Origin: Bacillus sp. IITD106
Lineage (GTDB): Bacteria; Bacillota; Bacilli; Bacillales; Bacillaceae_C
Length of the DNA stretch: 64,000 nt
Assembly: GCF_019459225.1 (NCBI RefSeq)
Contig: NZ_JAIAZY010000017.1
Location: 21,063-85,062 of the forward strand
Direction of reading: 5' to 3'
Under the pieces are notes generated by a model. That model was not told the origin of the DNA and did no database searches. It saw only the letters and a list, made by a program, of their open reading frames with translations. This document shows, one piece after another, positions 8,776 through 17,249 of the stretch (position 1 is its first letter; each line of letters opens with the position of its first letter). A program made the translations under genes and the position numbers.

Positions 8776-9693
8776 TTATTTTTTGAAAATTCCTTTTAAT
8801 ACAAATGCGACGTTTGCGGGTCTTTCTGCCAATCTGCGCATAAAGTATCCATACCAGTCTGTTCCATACGGCACGTATACTCTCATATTGTATCCTTCTT
8901 TCACAAGTTCGAGCTGCCTATCCGACCAGATTCCATAAAGCATTTGAAATTCAAATAGATCGCGATCAATTTGCTGCTCTGAAACAAATTGTTTCATATA
9001 TTCAATGATTGTATCATCGTGAGTCGCTACAGCTGTAAAATTTCCATTTAGTATATGTGTGGCAATCAGTTTTTTAAAGTTTTCATCAACGTCTGCTTTT
9101 ACAGGAAAAGCTACCTCAGCAGATTCTTTATAGGCGCCTTTTACAAGCCGTAAATTTGGCGAATATTCATCAAGATGCTGCAAGTCTTGTTCGGTTCGAT
9201 ACAAATAAGCTTGCAAAACAGTTCCAATGTTTGCGTATTCCGACTTAAGCTTTTTAAAAATATCCAACGTCTTTTCGCAACGAGAGTAGTCTTCCATGTC
9301 AATCGTAACGAACACATTATTTTCGACCGCTGCCTCCATAATTCTCCTCATATTATGAAGAACGAGCTGATCGGATATATCAAGTCCCATCGACGTGAGC
9401 TTCAATGATAATTGTGAATTAAGCCCTTCTCTTCGAATCGCTTGAATGGCCTTAATCGAATTATCAGCCATTTCATTCGCTTCTTTTTCACTATCTACAA
9501 ATTCACCTAAGTAATCAATCGTGACAGATAATCCTTTTTGATTTAATTCTTTAATCACTTTGACTGCTTCTTCTATTGTCTCACCGGCTACAAACTTGGA
9601 GGCGCCAAAACGAAGTCCATACTTCTTTGCCATTTTCGTTAGAAATCTGTTTTTTGATAAAAATAAAAAAAATGCTCGCATCCATTTCTCCAT
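8776..9693 (-). CDS. fadM: Proline dehydrogenase (YusM/FadM type)
   Basis: 305-residue FAD-dependent proline dehydrogenase that oxidises L-proline to pyrroline-5-carboxylate. It has the single-domain barrel of Gram-positive enzymes: GLSVTIDYLGEFV near residue 55, SLKLTSMGLD near 97, TIDMEDYSR near 130, LRLVKGAYKE near 182, and YVPYGTDWYGYFMRRLAERPAN at the end. The helix YFMRRLAERP carries the substrate-binding arginines. GAGGGAG precedes the ATG. It sits upstream of fadN on the same strand as in B. subtilis; the FadR sites lie in the gap between them, so co-regulation is likely but not shown. Confidence 0.93.
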   Translation of the reverse strand: MEKWMRAFFLFLSKNRFLTKMAKKYGLRFGASKFVAGETIEEAVKVIKELNQKGLSVTIDYLGEFVDSEKEANEMADNSIKAIQAIRREGLNSQLSLKLTSMGLDISDQLVLHNMRRIMEAAVENNVFVTIDMEDYSRCEKTLDIFKKLKSEYANIGTVLQAYLYRTEQDLQHLDEYSPNLRLVKGAYKESAEVAFPVKADVDENFKKLIATHILNGNFTAVATHDDTIIEYMKQFVSEQQIDRDLFEFQMLYGIWSDRQLELVKEGYNMRVYVPYGTDWYGYFMRRLAERPANVAFVLKGIFKK

Positions 9694-9816
9694 ATTCTCA
9701 TTTCTCCCTCTAACCTCTCTGGTGTATTCGCTTTCATTTTATCATTTTTTTTCGTACATAAAAAGAAATAGGTCAGGCATGATAAAAGGAGTAAGAAAAA
9801 TAAGGAGGCAATTGAT

Positions 9817-10119
9817 ATGCAAAATCAACAAATGAATCAACAACAAATGCAAAATCAGCAAAACATGATGCAGCAGAATCAACAACAATTTATGCAACAA
9901 CCGCCGCACGTCATTACAACGAAGGATTTTAACTATATTAATGATATGTTGGCCTGGAATCTTCTCGCCATGAAGAAAGCACATTTCGTGGCAACTCAAT
10001 GCCAAGATCAACAAATCAAAACCCAACTCGATGCTTGCGGACAAATGCATCAGCGCCACTATATGAAACTGCTCTATCATTTCGAAGAAAAACAAATGAA
10101 CAATTCCATTATGCAATAA
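9817..10119 (+). CDS. Spore coat protein, CotF-like (YusN type)
   Basis: 100 residues. The first 35 are low-complexity Gln/Asn/Met repeats; the rest is a helical CotF-type segment starting ITTKDFNYINDMLAWNLLAMKKAHF. CotF-like proteins are packed in the endospore coat. AAGGAGGCAATTGAT precedes the ATG. It is divergent from proline dehydrogenase, which is where yusN lies in B. subtilis. A second coat gene follows 47 bp later with the same opening residues MQNQ, so the two are probably cotranscribed during sporulation. No sporulation promoter could be assigned with confidence. Confidence 0.82.
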   Translation: MQNQQMNQQQMQNQQNMMQQNQQQFMQQPPHVITTKDFNYINDMLAWNLLAMKKAHFVATQCQDQQIKTQLDACGQMHQRHYMKLLYHFEEKQMNNSIMQ

Positions 10120-10120
10120 G

Positions 10121-10149
10121 AAAAGCGGAAAAGCGCTGGAGCTAGACAA
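10121..10149. repeat. Fragment of a dispersed Bacillus repeat
   Basis: The short spacer between the two coat genes contains AAGCGCTGGAGCTAGACA. I recall this wording from a repeat scattered through Bacillus-group genomes. Only one copy is in the window, so the repeat status rests on memory alone. Confidence 0.35.
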
Positions 10150-10166
10150 TAAGGAGGAGACCGACA

Positions 10167-10502
10167 ATGCAAAATCAAAATAAAATCCAAAATCCGAACA
10201 CACAAGTTCCAAAAACACCGCAAATGAATGATCGTGATTTTTTGAATGATATGCTATCGACAGAAAAATATATGACTCAAGCGTATACAACCGCCCTTCA
10301 CGAAGCGAGCCATCAACACTTGTACGATGATATATTATTAATTTTCAATGAAACTCAGCAAATGCAGCGGAATCTCTATAATCTCATGTTTCAAAAAGGC
10401 TGGTATAAGATGGAGGCGCAAGATACTCAAAAGATTCAACAATCATACCAGCAGCATTCCGGTTATACGAATCAATTTCCATACGATAGTCATATACAAT
10501 AA
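10167..10502 (+). CDS. Spore coat protein, CotF-like
   Basis: 111 residues with a short Asn/Gln-rich leader and a helical CotF-type body: MNDRDFLNDMLSTEKYMTQAYTTALHEASHQHLYDDILLIF shows the acidic and His-rich ferritin-like helix pattern typical of coat family F proteins. It ends with Gln/His-rich sequence. AAGGAGGAGACCGACA supplies the ribosome binding site. It follows another coat gene on the same strand and precedes the tnpB element, whose end lies about 20 bp beyond its stop codon, so the element landed just behind this operon without breaking it. Confidence 0.82.
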   Translation: MQNQNKIQNPNTQVPKTPQMNDRDFLNDMLSTEKYMTQAYTTALHEASHQHLYDDILLIFNETQQMQRNLYNLMFQKGWYKMEAQDTQKIQQSYQQHSGYTNQFPYDSHIQ

Positions 10503-10524
10503 CCGCCTAAAGGTGCATTCTATC

Positions 10525-10717
10525 ATGAACCTCCCTCCACTTAAAACATTCTGTTTTTGAAGTGGGGGTTTCCAAACAAATCGATAAAAGAATCCAACAA
10601 GGAATGAGGGTGGCCCATTCCTTTTATGACAAGTCACAGGAACTCTTCCTATCAACTAGATTTGGCAACAGTCATTTCATTGACTGGGTCGGAACAGACC
10701 ATCTACTACTTCCCGCC
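10525..10717 (-). ncRNA. Candidate omega RNA (reRNA) of tnpB
   Basis: The 190 bp after the tnpB stop, read on the minus strand, are rich in potential structure and end in a strong hairpin (CCCCCACTT with AAGTGGAGGG) followed by GAGGTTCAT and then host DNA. TnpB proteins of this family use an RNA from the 3' end of their own element, with the guide copied from the flank just outside the right end. By that rule the guide would begin near 10524 and read leftward. This is inferred from position and fold only. Confidence 0.5.
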
Positions 10718-11905
10718 TTAGGCGATCCGTAGATACTTTGTATAGTTCAGGGTAAAATCAAGTTCCCTGATTTCGCCATAAAAGGTTTTGGCGAAGAAAT
10801 TTGCGGCGCCGTGGATATCTCGATGTTGGCTGTATCCGCATGAACAAGTATAGATTCTAGAAGTCACTTTTCGTTTCTTCTTGCAACAAGGACATTGTTG
10901 CGTGGTATGATGTTCATCGTGTTTTGCTATCTGAATACCTTCTGCTTCCAATTTGTAAGCCAAATACTTGTACACTTTTCCAAAGGACCAATTCGATAAT
11001 TTTTGATTGGTTCTTCTGTTTCGAACCCTTTTCTTTTTTCGACGAGACGTGTTTCGTTGAACCCCATCCACATTGCCAAAAGCCACTTCTTTTACCTCAT
11101 TCGTCAAACACCATTCCACAAACTGTTTCGTCGTCTTATGGATTGCATCTTTTAATTGATTGTCGCTTTTCGACAAGACGTACATTTTGGCACGTTGGTA
11201 CTTTCTCCATTGCTTCGATCCTTTCTTGCACCGACTCATCTTCCGCTGAAGTTCTGCAAGTTTTTTGTTGCGCAGACGGTGAATGGAGCGCATTTTCCTG
11301 CCTGTAATGATGATGTTCTCACCATTCTCCGCCACCGCCGCAATCGTATGGATTTCTCCCACGTCAATGGCTGAACGATTGATGGATGTATTCTCTTTGG
11401 GTTCCTTTCCATCGTCATACGCAATGGAAATCATCAATCGCCGGTCAAAGAGCAATTCCATTTCTTTGATGGTCCCTTTTGGTAATTCCTTGATCCAGAT
11501 CGTTAAGGGCTTTTGTCTTTTGCCTTCAAAATCTCCCATCTTTAACTCGATTTTCCCATTCTCATGAACCGTAAAGCCGTTATTTGCCCATTTTGTGTTG
11601 AAATGTTTCTTCTGTTTATACGGATATTTGGTCGGATGGCCCCTTTTCCTTGCTTTTCTTGCTGCATCACGGGCGAACACGTATGTATGGCAAACCGCCT
11701 GCACGGACTGGGAATGGATGGGATACTTCCTTTTCGTTGCTTTCTGGAGCTCGCTTTTGGTGATCCACTTGCCAGTTTTCATATGAGTGTCTTTGGCTAG
11801 TGCTAAGCAGTGATTCCACACTTCAGCCGAAATGCGATTGCACTCGAACAAACGATTGATCGTCTCTGGGCTTGCCCGAAACGAGGTCTTCATACACCGT
11901 ATCAT
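10718..11905 (-). CDS. tnpB: TnpB, RNA-guided nuclease of IS605 family
   Basis: About 395 residues with the OrfB/TnpB plan: basic N-terminal region, RuvC-like core and C-terminal zinc ribbon (CPCC...CSC). RuvC-I Asp is in SAIDVGEIH and RuvC-III Asp in HRDIHGAANF. The RuvC-II Glu expected in an I-V-x-E-D-L context is absent; the segment reads VAFGNVDGVQRN. An acidic residue in HDEHHTTQQC, just before the zinc ribbon, could substitute, as reported for some TnpB lineages, or the protein may be inactive for cutting. I chose the Met at 11905 because GAGGGTG lies just upstream; an earlier ATG at 11923 is also possible. Confidence 0.85.
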   Translation of the reverse strand: MIRCMKTSFRASPETINRLFECNRISAEVWNHCLALAKDTHMKTGKWITKSELQKATKRKYPIHSQSVQAVCHTYVFARDAARKARKRGHPTKYPYKQKKHFNTKWANNGFTVHENGKIELKMGDFEGKRQKPLTIWIKELPKGTIKEMELLFDRRLMISIAYDDGKEPKENTSINRSAIDVGEIHTIAAVAENGENIIITGRKMRSIHRLRNKKLAELQRKMSRCKKGSKQWRKYQRAKMYVLSKSDNQLKDAIHKTTKQFVEWCLTNEVKEVAFGNVDGVQRNTSRRKKKRVRNRRTNQKLSNWSFGKVYKYLAYKLEAEGIQIAKHDEHHTTQQCPCCKKKRKVTSRIYTCSCGYSQHRDIHGAANFFAKTFYGEIRELDFTLNYTKYLRIA

Positions 11906-12070
11906 TCTTACACCCTCAAACATATGTTCCTATATCTTAGTATAGCATATAGAGAAAATGTTTCAAGGGTAGAAAAATAAAGGGCAAGCATTCATCTCCC
12001 ACCTAAACAACAAGTTTTGAGGAAGGAGACTTCTGCCCCAAGCCGTTAAATGTTGAGTATGCAAAGCTCA

Positions 12071-12099
12071 AAGAAGGCTGCCCCTTGGACAGCCTTCTT
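12071..12099 (-). terminator. Terminator of the rodA-like gene
   Basis: AAGAAGGCTGTCC pairs with GGCAGCCTTCTT around an AAGG loop on the minus strand, overlapping the last bases of the stop codon. Confidence 0.7.
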
Positions 12100-13270
12100 A
12101 CTCATCAGAATCAGAAAACATATATTTTTTATAATGGTAGCGAATCGAAAGTACTATGCCTACCGCCATCATATTCCCAAGCAATGCACTACCCCCGTAG
12201 CTGATAAAAGGCAGTGGGATTCCGGTAATCGGCAATAACCCAATGGTCATCCCTATATTTTCAAATACGTGGAACCCAATCATGGCGACAACACCGGCAC
12301 AAATATATGAATAGAACGGATTTTTCGTTTCAATACCTGTTTTCGTAATTTGATAGATAAGCATAAAAAATAAACTGATTACAATACTTCCTCCGACAAA
12401 CCCAAATTCTTCCCCTATTGTACTAAAAATAAAGTCAGAATGAGCTTCTGGCATATATACTTCTCCATTTTTATATCCTTTTCCCGTTGTTTGCCCTGAC
12501 CCGACAGCTAAAAGTGATTTAACTAATTGAAAGGCTTCATCTGATCGATATGAATTAGGATCTAGCCATGAATAAATTCGTTTATATTGATGATCTGCCA
12601 AAATACCTTTTAAAAGCTCATGTTGAAAAATCGCAATATAAAGAAAGCCTCCCACTAAAACCGCCATAGAGGAAAAAAACGGAAATAACAGTTTCCACGA
12701 TATTCCCGAAACAAGGATAATGGCCAATAATATACATCCAAATACGAGTGCCGTTCCTAAGTCTGGTTGTTTATAGATGACAGCGGCAGGAACAGCCGCA
12801 ATAATTCCTAATTTTATTAATAGCCATAAATCTGTCTTTACTGTTTTATTAATAAATTTTAAATTATGGCTAGTTGTTATTTTTGCAAGCAAAATAATGG
12901 TGAAAACTTTCATAAATTCTGATGGTTGAATGGCACCTACTTTTGGTATGATAATCCAGCTTTTTGCGCCATTTCTAATCCATTCATCAGGAACTGGAGC
13001 GAGGTACAATCCGATTAATGTAAGCAAGCAAATTCCATATGTATACCATGCAATTTTTTTCATCTGATCCGAATCCAATTGCACAATGACAATGACAGCA
13101 ACCGTACTAATGACATACCACATAACTTGCTGCATAACAAAATTCGTCGACCCATATTGTTCTGTTTTTTGGGCACTATATATCGTAATTAAACTAACGA
13201 TCGTTAATAACATTAATGTTAAAATAATTCCATAATCTATTTTAGGAATTGGTTTTTTCTGAGAAGTCAT
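12098..13270 (-). CDS. SEDS-family cell-wall polymerase, RodA/FtsW-like
   Basis: About 390 residues with some ten hydrophobic segments. SEDS signatures are NGAKSWIIIPKVGAIQPSEFMK near residue 120, YKQPDLGTAL near 185, EAHSDFIFSTIGEEFGFVG near 290 and GLLPITGIPLPFISYGGSALL near 355. SEDS proteins polymerise glycan strands from lipid II and work with a class B penicillin-binding protein. The family has elongation (RodA), division (FtsW) and sporulation (SpoVE) members; sequence resembles RodA most, but it stands alone with no division or sporulation neighbours. I prefer the ATG at 13270, eight bases after GAGGAG, over the adjacent GTG. Confidence 0.87.
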   Translation of the reverse strand: MTSQKKPIPKIDYGIILTLMLLTIVSLITIYSAQKTEQYGSTNFVMQQVMWYVISTVAVIVIVQLDSDQMKKIAWYTYGICLLTLIGLYLAPVPDEWIRNGAKSWIIIPKVGAIQPSEFMKVFTIILLAKITTSHNLKFINKTVKTDLWLLIKLGIIAAVPAAVIYKQPDLGTALVFGCILLAIILVSGISWKLLFPFFSSMAVLVGGFLYIAIFQHELLKGILADHQYKRIYSWLDPNSYRSDEAFQLVKSLLAVGSGQTTGKGYKNGEVYMPEAHSDFIFSTIGEEFGFVGGSIVISLFFMLIYQITKTGIETKNPFYSYICAGVVAMIGFHVFENIGMTIGLLPITGIPLPFISYGGSALLGNMMAVGIVLSIRYHYKKYMFSDSDE

Positions 13271-13430
13271 CACTTCGTCTCCTCTTTTAAATTAGTCATC
13301 TTATCATTATACTGAATGTAACTAAAGATAAAAAGAAGCAATTTGTGGTTTTCACAATATTGACGGAAAGCTTGAAAATTGAATTGCTCGTTTCAACATC
13401 TTAAGATAACAATAAGGAGGAGGATTATGA

Positions 13431-13748
13431 ATGGAAGAAATTAAAAGTAAAGAACAATTTGAAGAAGTTATTTCCAAAAGCGATCCTGTTATTGTAAAGT
13501 TTGAAGCTGATTGGTGCCCTGATTGTAAGCGGATGGACATGTTTATTGGGGATATCGTAGAAGCAAATCAACAATACACATGGTATGAAATAAATCGGGA
13601 TAACTTTCCAGAAATTGCTGAAAAATATTCTGTCATGGGAATACCAAGCTTGCTCATATTCCAAAATGGAGAAAAAACAGCACATTTGCACAGCGCTAAT
13701 GCAAAATCACCAGAACAAGTGAATGAATTTCTTGAAAGTGTAAAATAA
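13431..13748 (+). CDS. Thioredoxin-family protein (WCPDC motif)
   Basis: 105-residue cytosolic thioredoxin fold. The active site is ADWCPDCKRMD (Cys near residues 29 and 32), an acidic variant of WCGPC. The cis-proline is in VMGIPSLLIFQNGE near 72-85. Small thioredoxins with WCPDC occur in Bacillus (YtpP-like); their substrates are poorly known. GGAGGAGG lies seven bases upstream of this ATG; another ATG four bases earlier is out of frame and closes at once. It is monocistronic and converges on a coat gene through a shared terminator. Confidence 0.85.
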   Translation: MEEIKSKEQFEEVISKSDPVIVKFEADWCPDCKRMDMFIGDIVEANQQYTWYEINRDNFPEIAEKYSVMGIPSLLIFQNGEKTAHLHSANAKSPEQVNEFLESVK

Positions 13749-13757
13749 ATCATTTTA

Positions 13758-13793
13758 AAAGCCAGGTTCCTCGTGAGAAGAACCTGGCTTTCT
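13758..13793. terminator. Bidirectional terminator
   Basis: AAAGCCAGGTT pairs with AACCTGGCTTT between two convergent genes, with A-run and T-run flanks in both directions. Confidence 0.85.
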
Positions 13794-13797
13794 TTTA

Positions 13798-14403
13798 TTA
13801 CTGCAAATGCTGTTGTTGCGGCATATTAGCAGAGTCCCCCATATAAGGGAATTGCTGTACTGGCTGATACAGGCTGCCGACTGTTTGGATTGCCTCACTT
13901 GTCGCTGGCGTTAATGGATAATAACCTTTTTCCATCATATATTCCCAAATTTCATAACTGTGGCAGCTGCTATTTAAAAAGGCATTCTCTAAAAACGTTC
14001 TTAAAGCAGGATTTGCACATTCAAGTGCAGCAGCTGCGTAATTTTTGGCTGCGGCTTTTTGATTCAATAAGTACGATGTCGCAATTTCGCGATCATTATG
14101 AGTCTGTGCATTCGTACGAGGGGCAGTTGCTTGAGCTAAATTTCCCGGTGTTTGTGTGTAATTATTGAGCTTTGGTGTCAAAGGATCTGGTTGGAATTTT
14201 GAAATATCTGGTGTTGACGCATTTTGAACAAACTCGACTTTCAAATTATAATCTTCAATATGCTTCGGATAGTGTCTTTGAAGCAATGCCTTCAATTGAG
14301 GATCCTGAGCTTGATTAATGAATGTCCCCATGCAAGTTACTGTATTAAAACAGCTTGCAATCAGTTCACTTAATTCATGAAGTTCATGTGATGCTAATTC
14401 CAT
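13798..14403 (-). CDS. Spore coat protein, CotF family
   Basis: About 201 residues with two CotF-like helical halves. The first is near residues 1-60 (LHELSELIASCFNTVTCMGTF). The second starts with HNDREIATSYLLNQKAAAKNYA near 110 and continues to SYEIWEYMMEKGYYPL, the standard coat F domain end. The linker is Pro/Thr/Asn-rich and the tail Gln/His-rich. I start at the ATG at 14403 because GGAGGTG precedes it; the upstream ATG at 14424 would overlap that site. This is the third coat gene within 5 kb. Confidence 0.85.
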   Translation of the reverse strand: MELASHELHELSELIASCFNTVTCMGTFINQAQDPQLKALLQRHYPKHIEDYNLKVEFVQNASTPDISKFQPDPLTPKLNNYTQTPGNLAQATAPRTNAQTHNDREIATSYLLNQKAAAKNYAAAALECANPALRTFLENAFLNSSCHSYEIWEYMMEKGYYPLTPATSEAIQTVGSLYQPVQQFPYMGDSANMPQQQHLQ

Positions 14404-14552
14404 GTTATCTTCACCTCCACACATTATTCTTCAACAATAAACCTTTTTTATACTCATATTATTCGCTATTCTCGTATCACGTTTTAATATGAAAGTCTTT
14501 GGGTATTTTAAACATAAGCATTAAAATACAGATAGCGAAAGGATTTTGATCT

Positions 14553-14699
14553 ATGCTTTGGACTATTATTGGAATATTAGTCGTTCTATGGTTATTAGGA
14601 TTTATAGCTAAAATAGGTGGCGCGCTTATTCATATTCTACTCATTGTCGCTATCGTACTTTTCATTTTCAACCTCATATCAGGTAAAAGAGCAAGATAG
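14553..14699 (+). CDS. Small lmo0937-family membrane protein
   Basis: A 48-residue protein starting MLWTIIGILVVLWLLG and ending NLISGKRAR. It has two hydrophobic segments (about residues 4-18 and 23-42) joined by FIAKIGGA, and a basic tail. This matches the lmo0937-type family of tiny membrane proteins common in Firmicutes, of unknown function and often stress-linked. AAAGGA lies ten bases before the ATG and a terminator follows directly, so it is a complete single-gene unit. It is short enough to be missed by standard gene calling. Confidence 0.8.
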   Translation: MLWTIIGILVVLWLLGFIAKIGGALIHILLIVAIVLFIFNLISGKRAR

Positions 14700-14701
14700 A
14701 A

Positions 14702-14733
14702 AAGCCGTTCCTCCATTCAGGAACGGCTTTTCT
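14702..14733 (+). terminator. Terminator of the small membrane gene
   Basis: AAAAGCCGTTCCT pairs with AGGAACGGCTTTT, followed by TCTTTTGG. Confidence 0.85.
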
Positions 14734-14956
14734 TTTGGGCCACCATGCAAATATGTAAAAGTATATTAAAATTATTTTCCTTTTCTTCCTATAATACGCA
14801 AAAATAAAAAGTCATTTTATGGTAACATCAGCTGATGACATACGTTGATAATTGGGACATACGAATCCCTTAGTTTGTACTAAATAAGGATGAATGTTTA
14901 ATAAAAAAAATAATATTTTAGTGAAACGTATAACGATATTAAATTTCAAAAAGTTA

Positions 14957-14985
14957 TTGTATTCGTAATTAATCTGTAATAATAT
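14957..14985 (+). promoter_or_regulatory. Candidate sigma-A promoter of app operon, with CodY-like box
   Basis: TTGTAT and TAATAT are separated by 17 bp in the 440-bp AT-rich gap before appD. Just downstream (15002-15016) ATTTTACTGAAAACT matches the CodY motif AATTTTCWGAAAATT at 12 of 15 positions. CodY control of peptide importers is known in Bacillus, so the box is plausible but not proven. The rest of 14740-15150 shows no gene. Confidence 0.5.
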
Positions 14986-15150
14986 ACATATGAGCCATAA
15001 GATTTTACTGAAAACTTTAATATATTGGAATAATAGTTTTTTTAGTGAAAACGATTTATTTTATTGAGCAATTTATATATCTATTATACAATCTATTAAT
15101 ATCGTGATTTATAGTTAAATAGTCTTAGTACAAGGAAGGTGACTTTTAAA

Positions 15151-16134
15151 TTGACTACATTGTTGGAAGTCAAAAATTTAAAGACACATTTTTTCAATAG
15201 AAAAAAAGTTATCCCCGCTGTTGATGGCGTTGATATAAACATTAACGAAGGTGAAACAGTAGCTCTTGTTGGTGAGTCGGGATCAGGAAAAAGTATCACT
15301 TCCCTCTCTATTATGAGATTAATCCCAAGTCCTCCTGGAAAAATTGTAGATGGAGAAATTTTATTTAACGGAACTGATTTAGCAAAATTATCGGAGAACG
15401 AAATGTGCAAAGTTCGCGGAAATGATATCTCTATGATTTTCCAAGAGCCAATGACATCGTTAAATCCTGTATTAACAATCGGTGAACAGATTACCGAAGT
15501 TCTTATTTACCATAAAAAAATGTCTAAAAAAGAAGCTACGCGAAAAGCCATTGACTTATTAAAAATGGTAGGATTTTCACGCGCCGAGGAAATTATTCAT
15601 GACTACCCACATCGTCTATCCGGTGGGATGAGACAGCGTGTAATGATCGCAATTGCGATGAGTTGTAATCCTAAATTACTAATTGCGGATGAACCTACTA
15701 CAGCTCTTGACGTTACAATTCAAGCACAAATATTAGATTTGATGAAAGAATTAAGCGAGAAGACGAATACTTCTATATTAATTATTACACACGATTTAGG
15801 TGTTGTTTCTGATATTGCTGATAAAGTGCTCGTAATGTATTGCGGTCAAGTAGTGGAAGAAGCGCATGTAGATGAACTTTTTGATGAACCACTTCACCCA
15901 TATACAGTAGGGTTGATGGAATCCATCCCATCTTTAGAGTCGGATACGGACCGTCTAATACCTATTCAAGGTAATGTGCCATCACCAGATAATTTCCCTA
16001 AAGGTTGTCGGTTTGCGCCTCGCTGTCCACACGCATTTGATCGTTGCCTTCAAGAAGTTCCAAGCTTGATGACGATAGACGGAAAACGATCTGTTCGCTG
16101 CTTTTTATACGATAAGGAGGAGGCAAACGTATGA
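15151..16134 (+). CDS. appD: Oligopeptide ABC transporter ATP-binding protein AppD
   Basis: About 327 residues. Walker A is GESGSGKS (near residue 40), the signature LSGGMRQR near 155, Walker [15 protein letters not shown] near 175, and the switch His in IITHDLG. The C-terminal [13 protein letters not shown] is the Cys-rich tail of the OppD/DppD family, which in some members binds an iron-sulfur cluster. One of two ATPases powering peptide import. The start is probably TTG at 15151, ten bases after AAGGAAGG; a GTG at 15139 overlaps that site. It overlaps appF by 4 bp (ATGA). The gene order D-F-A-B-C is that of the B. subtilis app operon. Confidence 0.93.
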   Translation: MTTLLEVKNLKTHFFNRKKVIPAVDGVDININEGETVALVGESGSGKSITSLSIMRLIPSPPGKIVDGEILFNGTDLAKLSENEMCKVRGNDISMIFQEPMTSLNPVLTIGEQITEVLIYHKKMSKKEATRKAIDLLKMVGFSRAEEIIHDYPHRLSGGMRQRVMIAIAMSCNPKLLIADEPTTALDVTIQAQILDLMKELSEKTNTSILIITHDLGVVSDIADKVLVMYCGQVVEEAHVDELFDEPLHPYTVGLMESIPSLESDTDRLIPIQGNVPSPDNFPKGCRFAPRCPHAFDRCLQEVPSLMTIDGKRSVRCFLYDKEEANV

Positions 16135-17159
16135 CAACACTTGTTGAAAACAAAAAAGGCCTCTCTAATAGCAAAGATTCAGAATATTTGTTAGAGGTAA
16201 ATAATTTAAAAAAACACTTTCCTATTAAATCGGGTGTCCTTCAACGAACAGTTGGTCATGTTAAAGCAGTTGATGGGATTTCTCTTTATGTTAAAAAAGG
16301 AGAAACACTTGGACTAGTTGGTGAGTCGGGCTGTGGAAAGTCTACTGCGGGCAGAACTCTTATCCGGTTGTACGAACCAACGGAAGGGAATATCATTTTT
16401 AACAACCAAGATATTTCCAAAATGTCTGAGAAAGAATTGCGCCGTTCTGTACGCAAAAATATTCAAATGATTTTCCAAGATCCTTACGCTTCGATGAATC
16501 CGAGGAAAACATTGAAATCTATTTTGAGCGAACCATTGATCACGCATAAAATGTATAATCGTAAAGATCGCGAAGAAAAGATAGCGGAATTGCTTGATCG
16601 CGTTGGTTTTAACCCATCATTTATTAACCGATATCCGCATGAATTCTCTGGTGGACAGCGCCAAAGAATAGGTATTGCTCGAGCATTAACCTTAAATCCT
16701 GATTTAATTATTGCAGATGAGGCAGTATCCGCACTTGACGTTTCAATTCAAGCCCAAATCATCAACTTAATGAAAGATTTACAAGACGAATTTGGTCTTA
16801 CTTATATATTCATTTCCCATGACTTAAGTGTGGTCCGTCATATTAGTGACCGCGTTGGTGTTATGTATCTCGGGAAAATGATGGAATTGGCTCCAAAATC
16901 TGATTTATATGGAGAACCTTTGCATCCTTATACGCAAGCACTTCTTTCAGCCGTGCCAGTACCTAGAAAAAAAGGTGTTCCGACACGCGAAAGAATTGTT
17001 TTAAAAGGAGAGCTACCTAGTCCAGCAAATCCGCCTTCTGGTTGTGTATTCCATACACGCTGCCCGATGGCTATGGACATTTGTAGAAAAGTAGCCCCTA
17101 ATTTTCAAGAAGTAAAACCTGAACATTTCGTTGCTTGTCATTTATATCAAGATAAGTAA
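16131..17159 (+). CDS. appF: Oligopeptide ABC transporter ATP-binding protein AppF
   Basis: 342-residue partner ATPase of AppD. Walker A GESGCGKS is near residue 64, the signature [14 protein letters not shown] near 169, Walker [15 protein letters not shown] near 190 and the switch region FISHDLSVV near 221. The tail [15 protein letters not shown] carries the family's four-Cys pattern. AGGAGG ends just before its ATG, which overlaps the appD stop, so the two proteins are translationally coupled. It belongs to the app operon with a 90-bp gap before appA. Confidence 0.94.
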   Translation: MTTLVENKKGLSNSKDSEYLLEVNNLKKHFPIKSGVLQRTVGHVKAVDGISLYVKKGETLGLVGESGCGKSTAGRTLIRLYEPTEGNIIFNNQDISKMSEKELRRSVRKNIQMIFQDPYASMNPRKTLKSILSEPLITHKMYNRKDREEKIAELLDRVGFNPSFINRYPHEFSGGQRQRIGIARALTLNPDLIIADEAVSALDVSIQAQIINLMKDLQDEFGLTYIFISHDLSVVRHISDRVGVMYLGKMMELAPKSDLYGEPLHPYTQALLSAVPVPRKKGVPTRERIVLKGELPSPANPPSGCVFHTRCPMAMDICRKVAPNFQEVKPEHFVACHLYQDK

Positions 17160-17249
17160 TGAAAATGAAACTTGAAAGGGGGAGATGCATTTAAAACATT
17201 CTAGCTGTTGTATGTATGACAATGAAATTATTTTTACGGGGGGAAAACA

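Larger units (their letters stand above)
10525..12030. mobile_element. IS200/IS605-type element with tnpB only
   Basis: An element of about 1.5 kb holding a minus-strand tnpB and no tnpA, so it can probably move only with a transposase supplied from elsewhere. Both flanks carry related imperfect hairpins in the same orientation. The right end (10531-10570) pairs CCCCACTT with AAGTGGAGG around CAAAAACA/TGTTTT. The left end (about 11998-12030) pairs CCTCAAAAC with GTTTAGGTGG. Subterminal hairpins instead of inverted repeats are a hallmark of this family. The exact ends are estimated; no target duplication is expected. Confidence 0.7.

Noticed and set aside
9742..10290. Minus-strand 182-codon frame opposite the coat genes
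   Set aside because: It is antisense to two clear coat genes with good ribosome binding sites; composition (Leu/His/Ile-rich) mirrors the Gln/Asn-rich coat sequence.
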